Of a stretch of 64,000 bases of DNA, positions 17,970-25,833 are shown in pieces. The DNA lies in NCBI GenBank assembly GCA_965249775.1, contig OZ252253.1, positions 1,798,001 through 1,862,000 on the forward strand, given 5' to 3'. Position 1 is the stretch's first letter. Each line of letters starts with the position of its first letter. The notes under the pieces were generated by a model, which did not search any database, was not told where the DNA came from, and saw only the letters and a list, made by a program, of their open reading frames with translations. The stretch comes from UBA822 sp965249775. Its GTDB lineage: Bacteria > Gemmatimonadota > Gemmatimonadetes > Longimicrobiales > Gaopeijiaceae. Made by a program: the position numbers and the translations under genes.

Positions 17970-20251
17970 ACGGGCACCACCTCGGCAGTCCGAACGTGGT
18001 AGGAGTGGGCGGCCTCGATAAAGAGTTGGGCCTCTTCAATGCGCTGGCGAGCGCGTTCAGGCGTCGCCTCGAACCCATTGCTGCTCTCGCCATGAACACG
18101 GAACAGATAGTTTCCGAACTTGCCTCCCGCGTAGGGATCGTGGAAAAGGCCGGGGTCATAGAGATGGGTCTTGAAGGCGGCAACCACGTCTTCGGGATTC
18201 TCACCGAGACCCACCTCCTTCTCACGTGCCAGAGTCCTCGCCGCGATTAGCATCGCACGGTAGGCGATATCGGCGGCGCCGGAGGAATCCCCCTGATCCA
18301 GCCGGTCCTGCGCCTCGAAGATCTCGCGCTCGCTCGCTTGGAGGCCGAACTCTACGGGCGAGACGACCTGGCCCGCACATTCACCGATGCCCATGTCGCC
18401 CAGGGTGAACTCCCGCGGGTCCCCCCAATTCGAGTAGAAGCTGCGGTCCTCTTCGTAGAGGGGAACTTCGACCAGATCCTCCAGGAGGGTCCGCAGGCTG
18501 GGCTTGCCCACACGGGTGACGAAAGCCTGGAAGCTCTCGTCCCCCTCACGCTCATCGACGTAATACTGTGTGATCCTGTCCGTGGCGGCCGGAATGTTCC
18601 GCCCCGGTACGGCAACGATCGCCAAACCGTACGAGCCGGCATTCTCGGCCCATTGGCCTCCGAGCACGACCTGGAAGTGAGGCACGTTGTATCCGTTTCG
18701 CTTTCGGCTCACGCCCCAGAAACCGATGTCCGCCATATGATGCTGCCCGCAACTGTTGAAGCACCCGCTGATCTTGATGCGCAACCCCCGCACCACTTCC
18801 TCCAATTCCTCGCCTCGCTCATCCAGGTGGTCCTGGAGGACGCGGGCCAGACCACGTGAGGAGGCGATGCCCAGCTTGCATGTGTCCGTCCCGGGGCAAG
18901 CGGTGATGTCGGTGATTGTCTCCGCTCGCGGCTCGGCGAGATCTAACTCGTCCAAGGCCTCGTGGAGGGCGGGGAGGTCGCTCTCACGCACCCAACGGAA
19001 AGCCAGATTTTGCTCCACCGTCATGCGGACCGTGTCGCCCGTAAAGCGCCTCGCAACGTCCGCGAGGCCCCGCAGCTGATCGGACGTGATATCACCGAGA
19101 GGCAGGTAGATCATGACCACCTTGTAACCCGGCTGCCTTTGCGGAGCCACGTTGGCAGCCAGCCACGCCTCCAACTGTGGACTCGGCGTGAGCTTGTCCT
19201 GCCTTTCGATCTGCCAAAGCGGCCCATCATGGCCCTCATGAACCCCGTCGAGGAACGCCGTCCACCGGGGATCTTCGGAGAGCTCCGCACGGTCCTCCAG
19301 GACCAGGCGCCGGAACTCTTCGATGCCGAGCTTGGCGACGAGGAACTTCAGGCGAGCGCGGGACCGAACATCTTTTTCCCCTAGACGGGCGAAGACTCGA
19401 GAGATCGACTGACAGATCGGAAGCAGCTCCTCTTCGGGCAGAAATTCATCGAACAGCTCCGCCTGGTGAGGAACGGCCCCCAGGCCGCCACCGACATAGA
19501 ACTCGAATCCACGCCGTTCTAGGCCGTCCACCTCGCGGACGCGGGCGATCCCGCCGAAGTCGTGCATCTTGACGAGTCCGCAGGGACGGTCGGCACATCC
19601 GGAAAAGGCGGGCTTCGCCTTTCTTCCGAACTCTTGAGCATCCGGGTGTCCGAGAAGGAAATCGCTGACGGCTGCAGCGTAGGGGGTGACATCGAATGTC
19701 TGTGTCGTGCAGACCCCCGAGAGGTGGCAAGCCGTAACGTTTCTTACGACGTTCCCGCAAGCCTCATGGGTCGTGATCCCTACAGCGCCCAGCCGCCGCA
19801 TCAGATCCGGCGTTTCTTCGAGATGCACGAAGTGCAACTGGATGTCCTGCCGAGTCGTCACGTGTAGGATCGCGTCCGCATACTCTTCGGAGACCTCTGC
19901 CAGCGCGTCCATCTGATCGGTGGTCATTGCACCGAACGGATTCTTGATGCGCACCATGCCCGGTGCGTCCCACTGCGTGTTGGGTCCCTTGGTGAGCTCG
20001 GCATTCGGGAAGACCAGCTCCCTCGAGCTCACCCCATCGTGGCGGTGGCCGTTGTCGTACCGCTGGCCATAGACGCCCCGGCGCAGACGCATCTCCGCGA
20101 AGACCTCGTCAGTGAGTTTTCCCTCGCGCTTCTGCTCTATCTGCCCCTGGAAGGCATCGATCTCCCGGGAAAGCTTGTCGCCGAGGAGCGATCCAAGCCT
20201 CTCCTTCCACTGCCTGGGCCCGGACGCGCCGGCCTTATCATTCGTAGCCAT
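17966..20251 (-). CDS. sir: Siroheme nitrite/sulfite reductase with C-terminal extension
   Basis: This 761-aa hemoprotein reduces sulfite to sulfide (or nitrite to ammonia) with six electrons. It has the two ferredoxin-like half-domains and the two siroheme/4Fe-4S domains. Cluster-binding cysteines are visible in ACPGTDTCKLG and ISGCFNSCGQ (C-x5-C ... C-x3-C). With cysH upstream, assimilatory sulfite reduction is the better reading. Family members are usually 550-620 aa; here about 120 extra helical residues follow the core (from roughly residue 640), which look HEPN-like. The ATG at 20251 has AAAGGGG seven nt upstream and is preferred over an ATG at 20275. The stop overlaps the next gene by 4 nt. 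Confidence 0.9.
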   Translation of the reverse strand: MATNDKAGASGPRQWKERLGSLLGDKLSREIDAFQGQIEQKREGKLTDEVFAEMRLRRGVYGQRYDNGHRHDGVSSRELVFPNAELTKGPNTQWDAPGMVRIKNPFGAMTTDQMDALAEVSEEYADAILHVTTRQDIQLHFVHLEETPDLMRRLGAVGITTHEACGNVVRNVTACHLSGVCTTQTFDVTPYAAAVSDFLLGHPDAQEFGRKAKPAFSGCADRPCGLVKMHDFGGIARVREVDGLERRGFEFYVGGGLGAVPHQAELFDEFLPEEELLPICQSISRVFARLGEKDVRSRARLKFLVAKLGIEEFRRLVLEDRAELSEDPRWTAFLDGVHEGHDGPLWQIERQDKLTPSPQLEAWLAANVAPQRQPGYKVVMIYLPLGDITSDQLRGLADVARRFTGDTVRMTVEQNLAFRWVRESDLPALHEALDELDLAEPRAETITDITACPGTDTCKLGIASSRGLARVLQDHLDERGEELEEVVRGLRIKISGCFNSCGQHHMADIGFWGVSRKRNGYNVPHFQVVLGGQWAENAGSYGLAIVAVPGRNIPAATDRITQYYVDEREGDESFQAFVTRVGKPSLRTLLEDLVEVPLYEEDRSFYSNWGDPREFTLGDMGIGECAGQVVSPVEFGLQASEREIFEAQDRLDQGDSSGAADIAYRAMLIAARTLAREKEVGLGENPEDVVAAFKTHLYDPGLFHDPYAGGKFGNYLFRVHGESSNGFEATPERARQRIEEAQLFIEAAHSYHVRTAEVVPV

Positions 20252-20363
20252 GGGTTGCCCCTTTTCTACTCCCAACTGTGCGAGGATGACGGGAACGCAG
20301 ATCGCCAGTCGGCCACAGGAATCCGAGTGGCTAGCGGGCGTTGAGTCGTGTACTGCATGAGGT

Positions 20364-21062
20364 CTACGTCAGGTGGTGAATGCCACACTCCAAACGTTCG
20401 GTTCCCCTCCACCGGCCGGCCCGCTCGTGCTCTTCCTCGGAAACGGGTGTGGTCAGAGGTTGGTCGCCGAGGCTCAGGTAGCCCATGTCGTGTAGCGGGT
20501 TGTACGGCACGCCGTTCGCGCGGATGAATGTCCAAACCTCGTCGGCCGACCAAGAGGCCACGGGATTGAACTTGATACGATCCCCAATCTCCACGTGGGC
20601 AAGTGTGGAACGGCTGTCCGACTGGTCGCGGCGACGCCCGGTGATCCAGCCCTCCACGCCACGGAGCGCGCGCTTCATGGGCTCGACCCGGGTGAGTCGA
20701 TGAAAAAGCTCCAGATCGCGTTCCCACAGCCGCTCCCCATACTCCTCTTCGAAGACTTCACGCGAGGCGGCGGGCCGGTAGACTCGCACATCCAGACCGT
20801 AATGTGCCTTGACTCGCTCCGCATGTTCCAGCGTTTCCGGAAAGTGGTAGAGTGTGTCGATGAACGCTACGGGCACCTCCGGCGCGATCTCCGATAGCAG
20901 GTGAAGATTCACCATCCCTGTAGACCCGAACGATGAAGACACGATCAGCCGCCCCGGCGTTACGTTCTCGACGGCCCAGCGAATCGCTTCCGACGGATGC
21001 GCGCCCTCGAACCGATCGTTGAGCCGTATGACGTCTGCCATTACCGCTGTCGCCGCGGTCAT
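20364..21062 (-). CDS. cysH: Phosphoadenylyl-sulfate reductase (CysH family)
   Basis: This 232-aa enzyme reduces activated sulfate to sulfite. The PP-loop is the variant VSSSFGSTGMVNL (about residues 41-53), followed by FIDTLYHFPETL, the substrate loop ITGRRRDQSDSR, and the catalytic C-terminal ECGIH (Cys226). The paired CC and CxxC cysteines of iron-sulfur APS reductases are absent, which points to PAPS specificity. The ATG at 21062 is chosen because the frame upstream runs through a terminator hairpin (an in-frame start at 21188 would encode it). The start overlaps the stop of a 10-codon mini-ORF (ATGA). It is the first structural gene of the sulfur/siroheme operon and lies behind the cysteine attenuator. 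Confidence 0.92.
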   Translation of the reverse strand: MTAATAVMADVIRLNDRFEGAHPSEAIRWAVENVTPGRLIVSSSFGSTGMVNLHLLSEIAPEVPVAFIDTLYHFPETLEHAERVKAHYGLDVRVYRPAASREVFEEEYGERLWERDLELFHRLTRVEPMKRALRGVEGWITGRRRDQSDSRSTLAHVEIGDRIKFNPVASWSADEVWTFIRANGVPYNPLHDMGYLSLGDQPLTTPVSEEEHERAGRWRGTERLECGIHHLT

Positions 21063-21091
21063 CTGCTGACTTCCGATTGCAATTTCGACAT
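21059..21091 (-). CDS. 10-residue mini-ORF coupled to cysH
   Basis: The ATG at 21091 follows a good ribosome binding site (GGAAAGAG) and encodes MSKLQSEVSR, then a TGA that overlaps the cysH ATG (ATGA). cysH itself has no clear ribosome binding site, so this mini-ORF may deliver ribosomes to it by re-initiation. A chance ORF is possible; the evidence is only the ribosome binding site and the overlap. Confidence 0.4.
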   Translation of the reverse strand: MSKLQSEVSR

Positions 21092-21114
21092 GCTCTCTTT
21101 CCAGAGTTGAGACC

Positions 21115-21151
21115 AAAAAAACAAAAAGGCCGCCGGGGGGAACCGGTGGCC
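21115..21151 (-). terminator. Attenuator terminator 2 before cysH
   Basis: The hairpin has a GGCCACCGG arm, a six-base loop and a CCGGCGGCC arm (21151-21128; eight pairs and one A-C mismatch), followed by T5-G-T7. It lies on the cysH strand, 53 nt before the cysH ATG, with no minus-strand gene upstream to terminate. It is therefore a leader terminator. Confidence 0.85.
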
Positions 21152-21176
21152 TCTTGATCTTGGAACCAATCTCTAC

Positions 21177-21205
21177 AAAAAAAGCCACCGAACGTCTCCG
21201 GTGGC
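21177..21205 (-). terminator. Attenuator terminator 1 before cysH
   Basis: A perfect 7-bp stem GCCACCG / CGGTGGC (21205-21199 and 21190-21184) has an 8-nt loop and is followed by T7. Its 3' arm plus five of the Ts can pair instead with AAGAGGCCACCG in terminator 2 (12 pairs including two G-U). Terminators 1 and 2 can therefore both be undone if the 5' arm is captured upstream. Confidence 0.85.
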
Positions 21206-21231
21206 GTCTCAGGGAATCTCGTCGTGTTATG

Positions 21232-21303
21232 CTATGCGACGTCTCCCCGACACCCCACCGGGCTCGGACAAGAACATCGGCAACAACAACTGTTGAGCAT
21301 CAT
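21232..21303 (-). CDS. Cysteine-rich leader peptide (attenuation peptide)
   Basis: This 23-codon ORF starts at the first of two adjacent ATGs (21303 and 21300), with AAAGGGA eight nt upstream, and stops at TAG (21234-21232). It begins MMLNSCCCRCSC and contains six Cys codons: three consecutive (21288-21280), then two more within four codons, then one near the end. A random 23-residue peptide would rarely have six Cys. Its place between a promoter and tandem terminators ahead of the cysteine-biosynthetic cysH-sir operon makes it a cysteine-sensing attenuation leader. The codons for the second half also contain the CCGGTGG arm (21261-21255) that can pair with CCACCGG of terminator 1. Confidence 0.85.
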   Translation of the reverse strand: MMLNSCCCRCSCPSPVGCRGDVA

Positions 21304-21355
21304 GACCAGCTTCCCTTTAACTACGATCGCTTTCCTACTCGACCGCTAAAGAACA

Positions 21356-21383
21356 ACGCTAACCGCCGAAAACCCGCTGTCAA
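21356..21383 (-). promoter_or_regulatory. Promoter of the cysH leader
   Basis: A perfect TTGACA (21383-21378) is followed after 16 nt by TAGCGT. The second box is weak, but its TAGxxT form resembles the box in the btuB promoter of this window (TTGACA, 18 nt, TAGGTT). It lies about 53 nt upstream of the leader-peptide start. Confidence 0.55.
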
Positions 21384-21660
21384 GAGCGAAGCCACGAGAC
21401 GAACCCCCCAAATTGGCCATGGTGTCGTTTGGTTCCCGCCCTTCGATTCGGTCGGGCGCAGTGCCTCGGACCCTCTCGGAACTCCCTGGCGACTCGGGCG
21501 TGTTCCACCCATAATTGCGGCACGGCAGAACCGATGGCGGACCGCCGGGGAGGTAAACCACGATGTCTACGGGGGTCTGTTGACGATCTTCAGCCCGATT
21601 CACATAGGCGGCTCTCGAGTGCTGGAAGGCACGCGAACCTCACCCCCCGGCCGCTAGTCC
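21384..21660. other. Intergenic region between the cysH promoter and the MATE gene
   Basis: No gene, RNA motif or convincing plus-strand promoter is visible here. Short open frames exist on both strands but have neither ribosome binding sites nor local codon preference. It presumably holds the promoter of the MATE gene. Confidence 0.5.
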
Positions 21661-23079
21661 ATGTCCAAGGCGACCCGGACATCGGGAAAGCCGTTCGACC
21701 GCTCCATCGTCGAAGGCCCGATCCCCAGCGTCGTTTGGAAAATCGCCTGGCCGACGATGCTCCAGAACATCCTCGGCGGGCTCCAGGGCATCGTGGACCA
21801 CGCAATGGTTGGGCAGTTCGTGGGCTTCGCCGGAAACGCCGCCATCGGAGTCGCCTGGCAAATCTTCCTCGTCGTGATGGTGTTCATCAGTTCTCTCTTC
21901 ACGGGCATGGGAGTGCTGGTCGCACGATTCGTGGGGGCCCGAGATCCGGAAAAGGTGAATCGGACGGTCTATCAGGCGTTCCTCACCGCCGCCATGGTCT
22001 CGATCGCCATCCTTGCCCCACTCGGGTACTTCCTCTCGCCCTCGCTTCTTCGACTGGTGAACGCCGCCCCCGAGGTGCAGACGGAGGCGCTGCAGTACCT
22101 CCGCATCATGTTCGTGTTCAGCTTCGGTATGATCGTCTACTTCATGGTCGGAGGAGCACTCCGATCGGCGGGGGACGCACAAACGCCCCTTCGTCTCGGC
22201 ATCATGCTCACGGCGCTCAACATCACGCTCAACGTCATTCTCATTCCGGGGTTGGGTCCGATCCCGGCGTTCGGCACCACCGGGGCGGCCATGGGCACCG
22301 TGATCGCCGGCGGCGTGATGGCGGTCGTCTCCATCTACCTGCTGTTTTCAGGGAAATGGGTCGTGGGCTTTCACCGGGCCATGGACTGGAGACCGGACTT
22401 CAGCATCATCCGCGAGCTGTTCCGTTTTGGAATTCCGACGGGCCTGCAAGGCGTCGCGATGAACGTCGGAGGCGTCATGCTCCTCGCCTACATCGGGTCG
22501 CTACAGCAGAGCGCTGAGGCCCAGGCGGCCTACGTGATCAGCTATACACAGCTCTTCTCGCTGATTACCTGGACGTCGGCGGGCTTGCTGGGTGCCACTG
22601 CGGCGGTATCCGGACAGAACCTGGGCGCCGGACGACCGGAACGCACGATCCATGCGGTTCACGTGGCCTCGTTGATCGGGCTCGGGGTGGCCGCGACCGT
22701 TGGCGTTCTCTTCCTCGCGATACCCCGTCTCCTCCTGGGATTCTTCGGCGTGGAAGATCCGCTCGTCACACAAATGGCCGTCCGTCTGCTCTCGATCTTG
22801 AGCGTATCCGGTCTGTTCGTCACGGTGGCGCTCGCCTACACTGGGGGGCTCCAGGGAACGGGGGACACGCGGAGTCCATTCTACATATCGGTCGTCTCGC
22901 AGCTCATCATCCCGATCGGCATTTGCGCCATCCTTCAGGCGGCCGGGCAACTCCAGGCGACCTACATATGGCTTGCCATCCTCACCGGGCACATGACTCG
23001 ATGCGGACTGAGCGTTGTCCGATTCCGGCAGGGCAAATGGCGTGACATCAAGGTGAGCATCGGGCCAACGCGCTCGTAA
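21661..23079 (+). CDS. MATE family efflux transporter
   Basis: This 472-aa inner-membrane protein has about twelve hydrophobic helices in two MatE repeats (about residues 25-240 and 250-460). It starts with a short hydrophilic tail (SKATRTSGKPFDRSIVEGP). Characteristic segments are PTMLQNILGGLQGIVDHAMVG, the GGALRSAGDAQTPL loop in the first half and TGGLQGTGDTRSPFYIS in the second. MATE proteins export cationic drugs, metabolites or other small molecules in exchange for H+ or Na+; the substrate cannot be told. No clear Shine-Dalgarno precedes the ATG. It stands alone, convergent with the LVIVD gene (7-nt gap). Confidence 0.93.
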   Translation: MSKATRTSGKPFDRSIVEGPIPSVVWKIAWPTMLQNILGGLQGIVDHAMVGQFVGFAGNAAIGVAWQIFLVVMVFISSLFTGMGVLVARFVGARDPEKVNRTVYQAFLTAAMVSIAILAPLGYFLSPSLLRLVNAAPEVQTEALQYLRIMFVFSFGMIVYFMVGGALRSAGDAQTPLRLGIMLTALNITLNVILIPGLGPIPAFGTTGAAMGTVIAGGVMAVVSIYLLFSGKWVVGFHRAMDWRPDFSIIRELFRFGIPTGLQGVAMNVGGVMLLAYIGSLQQSAEAQAAYVISYTQLFSLITWTSAGLLGATAAVSGQNLGAGRPERTIHAVHVASLIGLGVAATVGVLFLAIPRLLLGFFGVEDPLVTQMAVRLLSILSVSGLFVTVALAYTGGLQGTGDTRSPFYISVVSQLIIPIGICAILQAAGQLQATYIWLAILTGHMTRCGLSVVRFRQGKWRDIKVSIGPTRS

Positions 23080-23086
23080 CCAGGAC

Positions 23087-25504
23087 TTATAACACGGGCC
23101 TCGGCCCCGGCCGCAACAGAAACAGCCCTTCCTGGGTGCTGCTCACGACGACCGTGCCGCTCTCGAAGAACGGATAGGCCGTCCACGCGCCCGACATCGT
23201 CGGCGGATTCCCGTCATACGGTGTCGTATCGAAGAATCCGATCTCCCGTGGACGCTCCGGGTTGCTGATGTCCAGGACTCGCAGGCCCGCCTGGTAGTTG
23301 GCCTGGTACATCCGGTCCCCCTTGATGTACAGGTTGTGATCCGTCGCCGTCGTGGACCCGAAATGTTCGGCCACGAGGACCGGATCGTCCAACTCGGTGA
23401 CATCCCAGACGAGCGTGCGGGTACGCTCGGCCAGTCCCGTGAGCTCGTCGAGCTCATCGTTCATGTAGTAGTACCGCTGGTCTTCGGTCAGCCATCCCTG
23501 GTGGATATAGGCCATGCCGGGATACGTCGCTGAAGCGATCGGCACCGGGGCCTCTTTGTCGGTGACGTCCACGATCCGAAGCGCTGTCTCGTTGGACGCG
23601 AAGCAAATCTGGCGTCCCTGAAAATCGTCATGGGGCCCGACATACTCCACACATTGAGCATCGTGGGTCCGACCCGCCCACACGAGGCCCTCGGTATCGG
23701 TGTAGCATCCCGCAAAGATCGGCGTCACCGGGTCCCGAATGTCGACCATATGGAGACCTCCGCCGCACGTGTCACCCCCACCCGCCGCTCCGACGGGAAA
23801 CGCGAATCCACTCTGCGTATCGATCACGAGATTATGCGCGGAGGCGATGCCAACGTAGCGCGCGTCAGCCGTGAGGGTCACCGGGAATTCAGTCACGCCC
23901 CGCAGCCTACTGAGGTCGAACACCGGCATGCCCGTGTTCCCGGCCCCAATGAAGAACGCGTGGTCTCTGTAGACCTTGATGTCCTGGGCGGTGCCACCCT
24001 CCACCGCCAACAGACCGACATACACGGGGAGGGACGGGTCCGTCACATCGACCACGGATGCCCCCCCCGTACGCCCGACCAGAGCATACTCGCGGTTGGA
24101 CTCCGGATCCGTCCATCCCCACACGTCGGTTATGCCCCCGGTCAAAACCCGACTGCCTGATGTGAGGCCCAACTCCGAGAGAGGAAGGAACGCAAGCAGG
24201 TCGACATCGCTACACTCGAACTGATCGGCCTGACCGTCGGTACAGAGCACTTCCTCGCCCGTTACCATCGGAAGCTCTCTGGAAAGACTCAGCCATTCAC
24301 CCTCGCCCCACCGCCCGTTGGGCGGCCGCGCAAAGACGGCGGCGCGGCCCATTCCACCATCAGCACCCGGAGCCCCTGCGACCGCGACGTTGCCGCCAAC
24401 CGCCACCGTCGAGCCTAGAGCGAACCCCGGATCGCCACCCTGCACGGAGAAGATCTCGACCGCCTGCCAGATGTCCCCGCTACGGTTGCGCTCGAACCGG
24501 TGAACCCCCCCCCGGCCCTCATCTGTACCGGGCGCACCGACCAACATTTCGTTCTCTCGGAACGCGATGGAAGACCCGAAAAGATCACCGATCGTACGTA
24601 CCCCCGGCGCTATGCGGTCCTGCTCCGTCCAGATTTCGCGTGCTGCGTCCCAGGTGTACTCCACGACGATGCCGCGCGATTCAGCCGTTCCGGGGTGGCC
24701 GATCAGCAGTGCCTCGCCATCGATGGCGATCGCAGCGCCGAAGCCGCTGTTGGGAAACGGGCTGGGGGCAGCGATGAGCGTATCTTGGCTCCATTCGCCG
24801 GAAATACGATCACGAGAAAAGACGAATATGGCGCCCGACATCCCATGCTGGGGCGCACCCACAATCGCCACGTCGCCGCTGATACCGAGCGAGGCACCGA
24901 ACCCGTCGTCGAGCTGTTGCTCCGAACGCTCCAATCGACCCCGCCCGATCCACGAGTCGGAGCCGAGGTTCCACTCGAACACCCTCACACCACCAAACCC
25001 CCCAATCTGGGCCACCAGGGCGCGGTCGCCATCCGTATCGACCGCTCGCTGGGGAGGCCGCAGGATCTCCACGAGTGCGGCATAATCCCATTGGCGCTCA
25101 ACACCACCGGACGCCATCGCCAGTGGCAGGCTCTGCACCCTGCTCCAGGTGCGAAGGGCATTGCGCTCGAACACGTGGGCGCCCCACCGCTCATCGGCGT
25201 CGCCGCCCGCCACGAACAGCATGTCCTCGGAAACAGCGATAGACGGGCTCAGCCCCTCACCGGTCGACGCACTCCGCTCCGCGCCGAGCCGATCCACCAC
25301 CTGCCAAACACCGTCCACGTCCCTCCCGTAGACGAGGGCCGCGCCCGATCCCTGCCCGTACGTCGGCTTGAGGACAACGACATCATCGCCGACGACCTCA
25401 ACCGCACTTCCGTACCCGCCTTGGGCGGAGAGGGGAATGCACACGATGGCTGGGAGTAGGACCGCAAGGAAAAGAGCGCGGGACATCATGGTTATACGAC
25501 TCAT
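23087..25504 (-). CDS. Secreted LVIVD-repeat protein of the choice-of-anchor B type
   Basis: This 805-aa exported protein has a signal peptide (SRALFLAVLLPAIVCIPLSAQ) at the N-terminus. The first half (about residues 30-400) is made of FG-GAP-like or integrin-like repeats (FGASLGISGDVAIVGAPQHG, FGSSIAFRENEMLVGAPGTD). The second half (about 440-805) has LVIVD-type repeats (ALRIVDVTDKEAPVPIAS, GLRVLDISNPERPREIGFFD). These propeller proteins are secreted or surface-located; their ligands are mostly unknown. I chose the ATG at 25504, which keeps a clean signal peptide; ATGs at 25489/25486 and an open frame to 25561 are alternatives. No operon partner. Confidence 0.82.
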   Translation of the reverse strand: MSRITMMSRALFLAVLLPAIVCIPLSAQGGYGSAVEVVGDDVVVLKPTYGQGSGAALVYGRDVDGVWQVVDRLGAERSASTGEGLSPSIAVSEDMLFVAGGDADERWGAHVFERNALRTWSRVQSLPLAMASGGVERQWDYAALVEILRPPQRAVDTDGDRALVAQIGGFGGVRVFEWNLGSDSWIGRGRLERSEQQLDDGFGASLGISGDVAIVGAPQHGMSGAIFVFSRDRISGEWSQDTLIAAPSPFPNSGFGAAIAIDGEALLIGHPGTAESRGIVVEYTWDAAREIWTEQDRIAPGVRTIGDLFGSSIAFRENEMLVGAPGTDEGRGGVHRFERNRSGDIWQAVEIFSVQGGDPGFALGSTVAVGGNVAVAGAPGADGGMGRAAVFARPPNGRWGEGEWLSLSRELPMVTGEEVLCTDGQADQFECSDVDLLAFLPLSELGLTSGSRVLTGGITDVWGWTDPESNREYALVGRTGGASVVDVTDPSLPVYVGLLAVEGGTAQDIKVYRDHAFFIGAGNTGMPVFDLSRLRGVTEFPVTLTADARYVGIASAHNLVIDTQSGFAFPVGAAGGGDTCGGGLHMVDIRDPVTPIFAGCYTDTEGLVWAGRTHDAQCVEYVGPHDDFQGRQICFASNETALRIVDVTDKEAPVPIASATYPGMAYIHQGWLTEDQRYYYMNDELDELTGLAERTRTLVWDVTELDDPVLVAEHFGSTTATDHNLYIKGDRMYQANYQAGLRVLDISNPERPREIGFFDTTPYDGNPPTMSGAWTAYPFFESGTVVVSSTQEGLFLLRPGPRPVL

Positions 25505-25591
25505 CCGATTACGGGACACACGCTTCAGCATATTTAACCAAAGGGAGGCGGAGATCAACATCCTTGATCAGGCGGGCCTTTTCCTGGAGGT

Positions 25592-25626
25592 GCGCCGAGG
25601 AGGAGCGCCGAGGAGGAGCGCCGACG
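25592..25626. repeat. Short 13-nt tandem repeat, 2.7 copies
   Basis: GCGCCGAGGAGGA occurs at 25592-25604 and 25605-25617 and is followed by GCGCCGACG. It lies between the divergent LVIVD and selenoprotein genes. No function is apparent. Confidence 0.7.
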
Positions 25627-25833
25627 CGGCTACCGAAGTATATTCCGCCCGATCCCTGAAGAGTGCCCCGTCGGGGTTGTCGCACGACGGCCTCGTATGT
25701 GGCGCAGTATGCGACGGCGTACGCGGTCGAGTACACTGCCGAGTTCTGACCGGGAACCGACGGGCCGGGTGACGGATTGAACTTCTCGGATCAGAGTGAC
25801 CCAGCGATGCAGTAATGCGAGGAGAACCGTCGA

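Larger units (their letters stand above)
21115..21303 (-). promoter_or_regulatory. Cysteine-responsive transcription attenuator of the cysH-sir operon
   Basis: The leader has five arms that can pair in alternative ways. Arm 1 is CCGGTGG (21261-21255) inside the leader peptide. Arm 2 is GCCACCGG and arm 3 is CGGTGGC plus Ts. Arm 4 is AAGAGGCCACCGG and arm 5 is CCGGCGGCC. Pairs 2:3 and 4:5 form the two terminators; pairs 1:2 and 3:4 form the antiterminated state. The inferred logic is that a ribosome stalled on the Cys codons leaves arm 1 free, so 1:2 and 3:4 form and cysH is transcribed. A ribosome moving through arm 1 lets both terminators form. The repeated GAGACG next to arms 1, 2 and 3 is also visible. 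The exact ribosome timing is not proved. Confidence 0.82.

Noticed and set aside
21063..21188. Longer cysH beginning at 21188
   Set aside because: The extension translates terminator 2 and is absent from the CysH family.
21115..21205. The two hairpins as terminators of a MATE-side or minus-strand upstream gene, or as a SAM riboswitch
   Set aside because: No minus-strand gene ends upstream, the U-runs are only on the cysH strand, and no S-box core is recognisable; the Cys-rich peptide gives a better explanation.
21429..22517. 362-aa frame on the plus strand across the MATE gene start
   Set aside because: It is Arg/His/Pro-rich in another frame of the MATE gene and has no motif.
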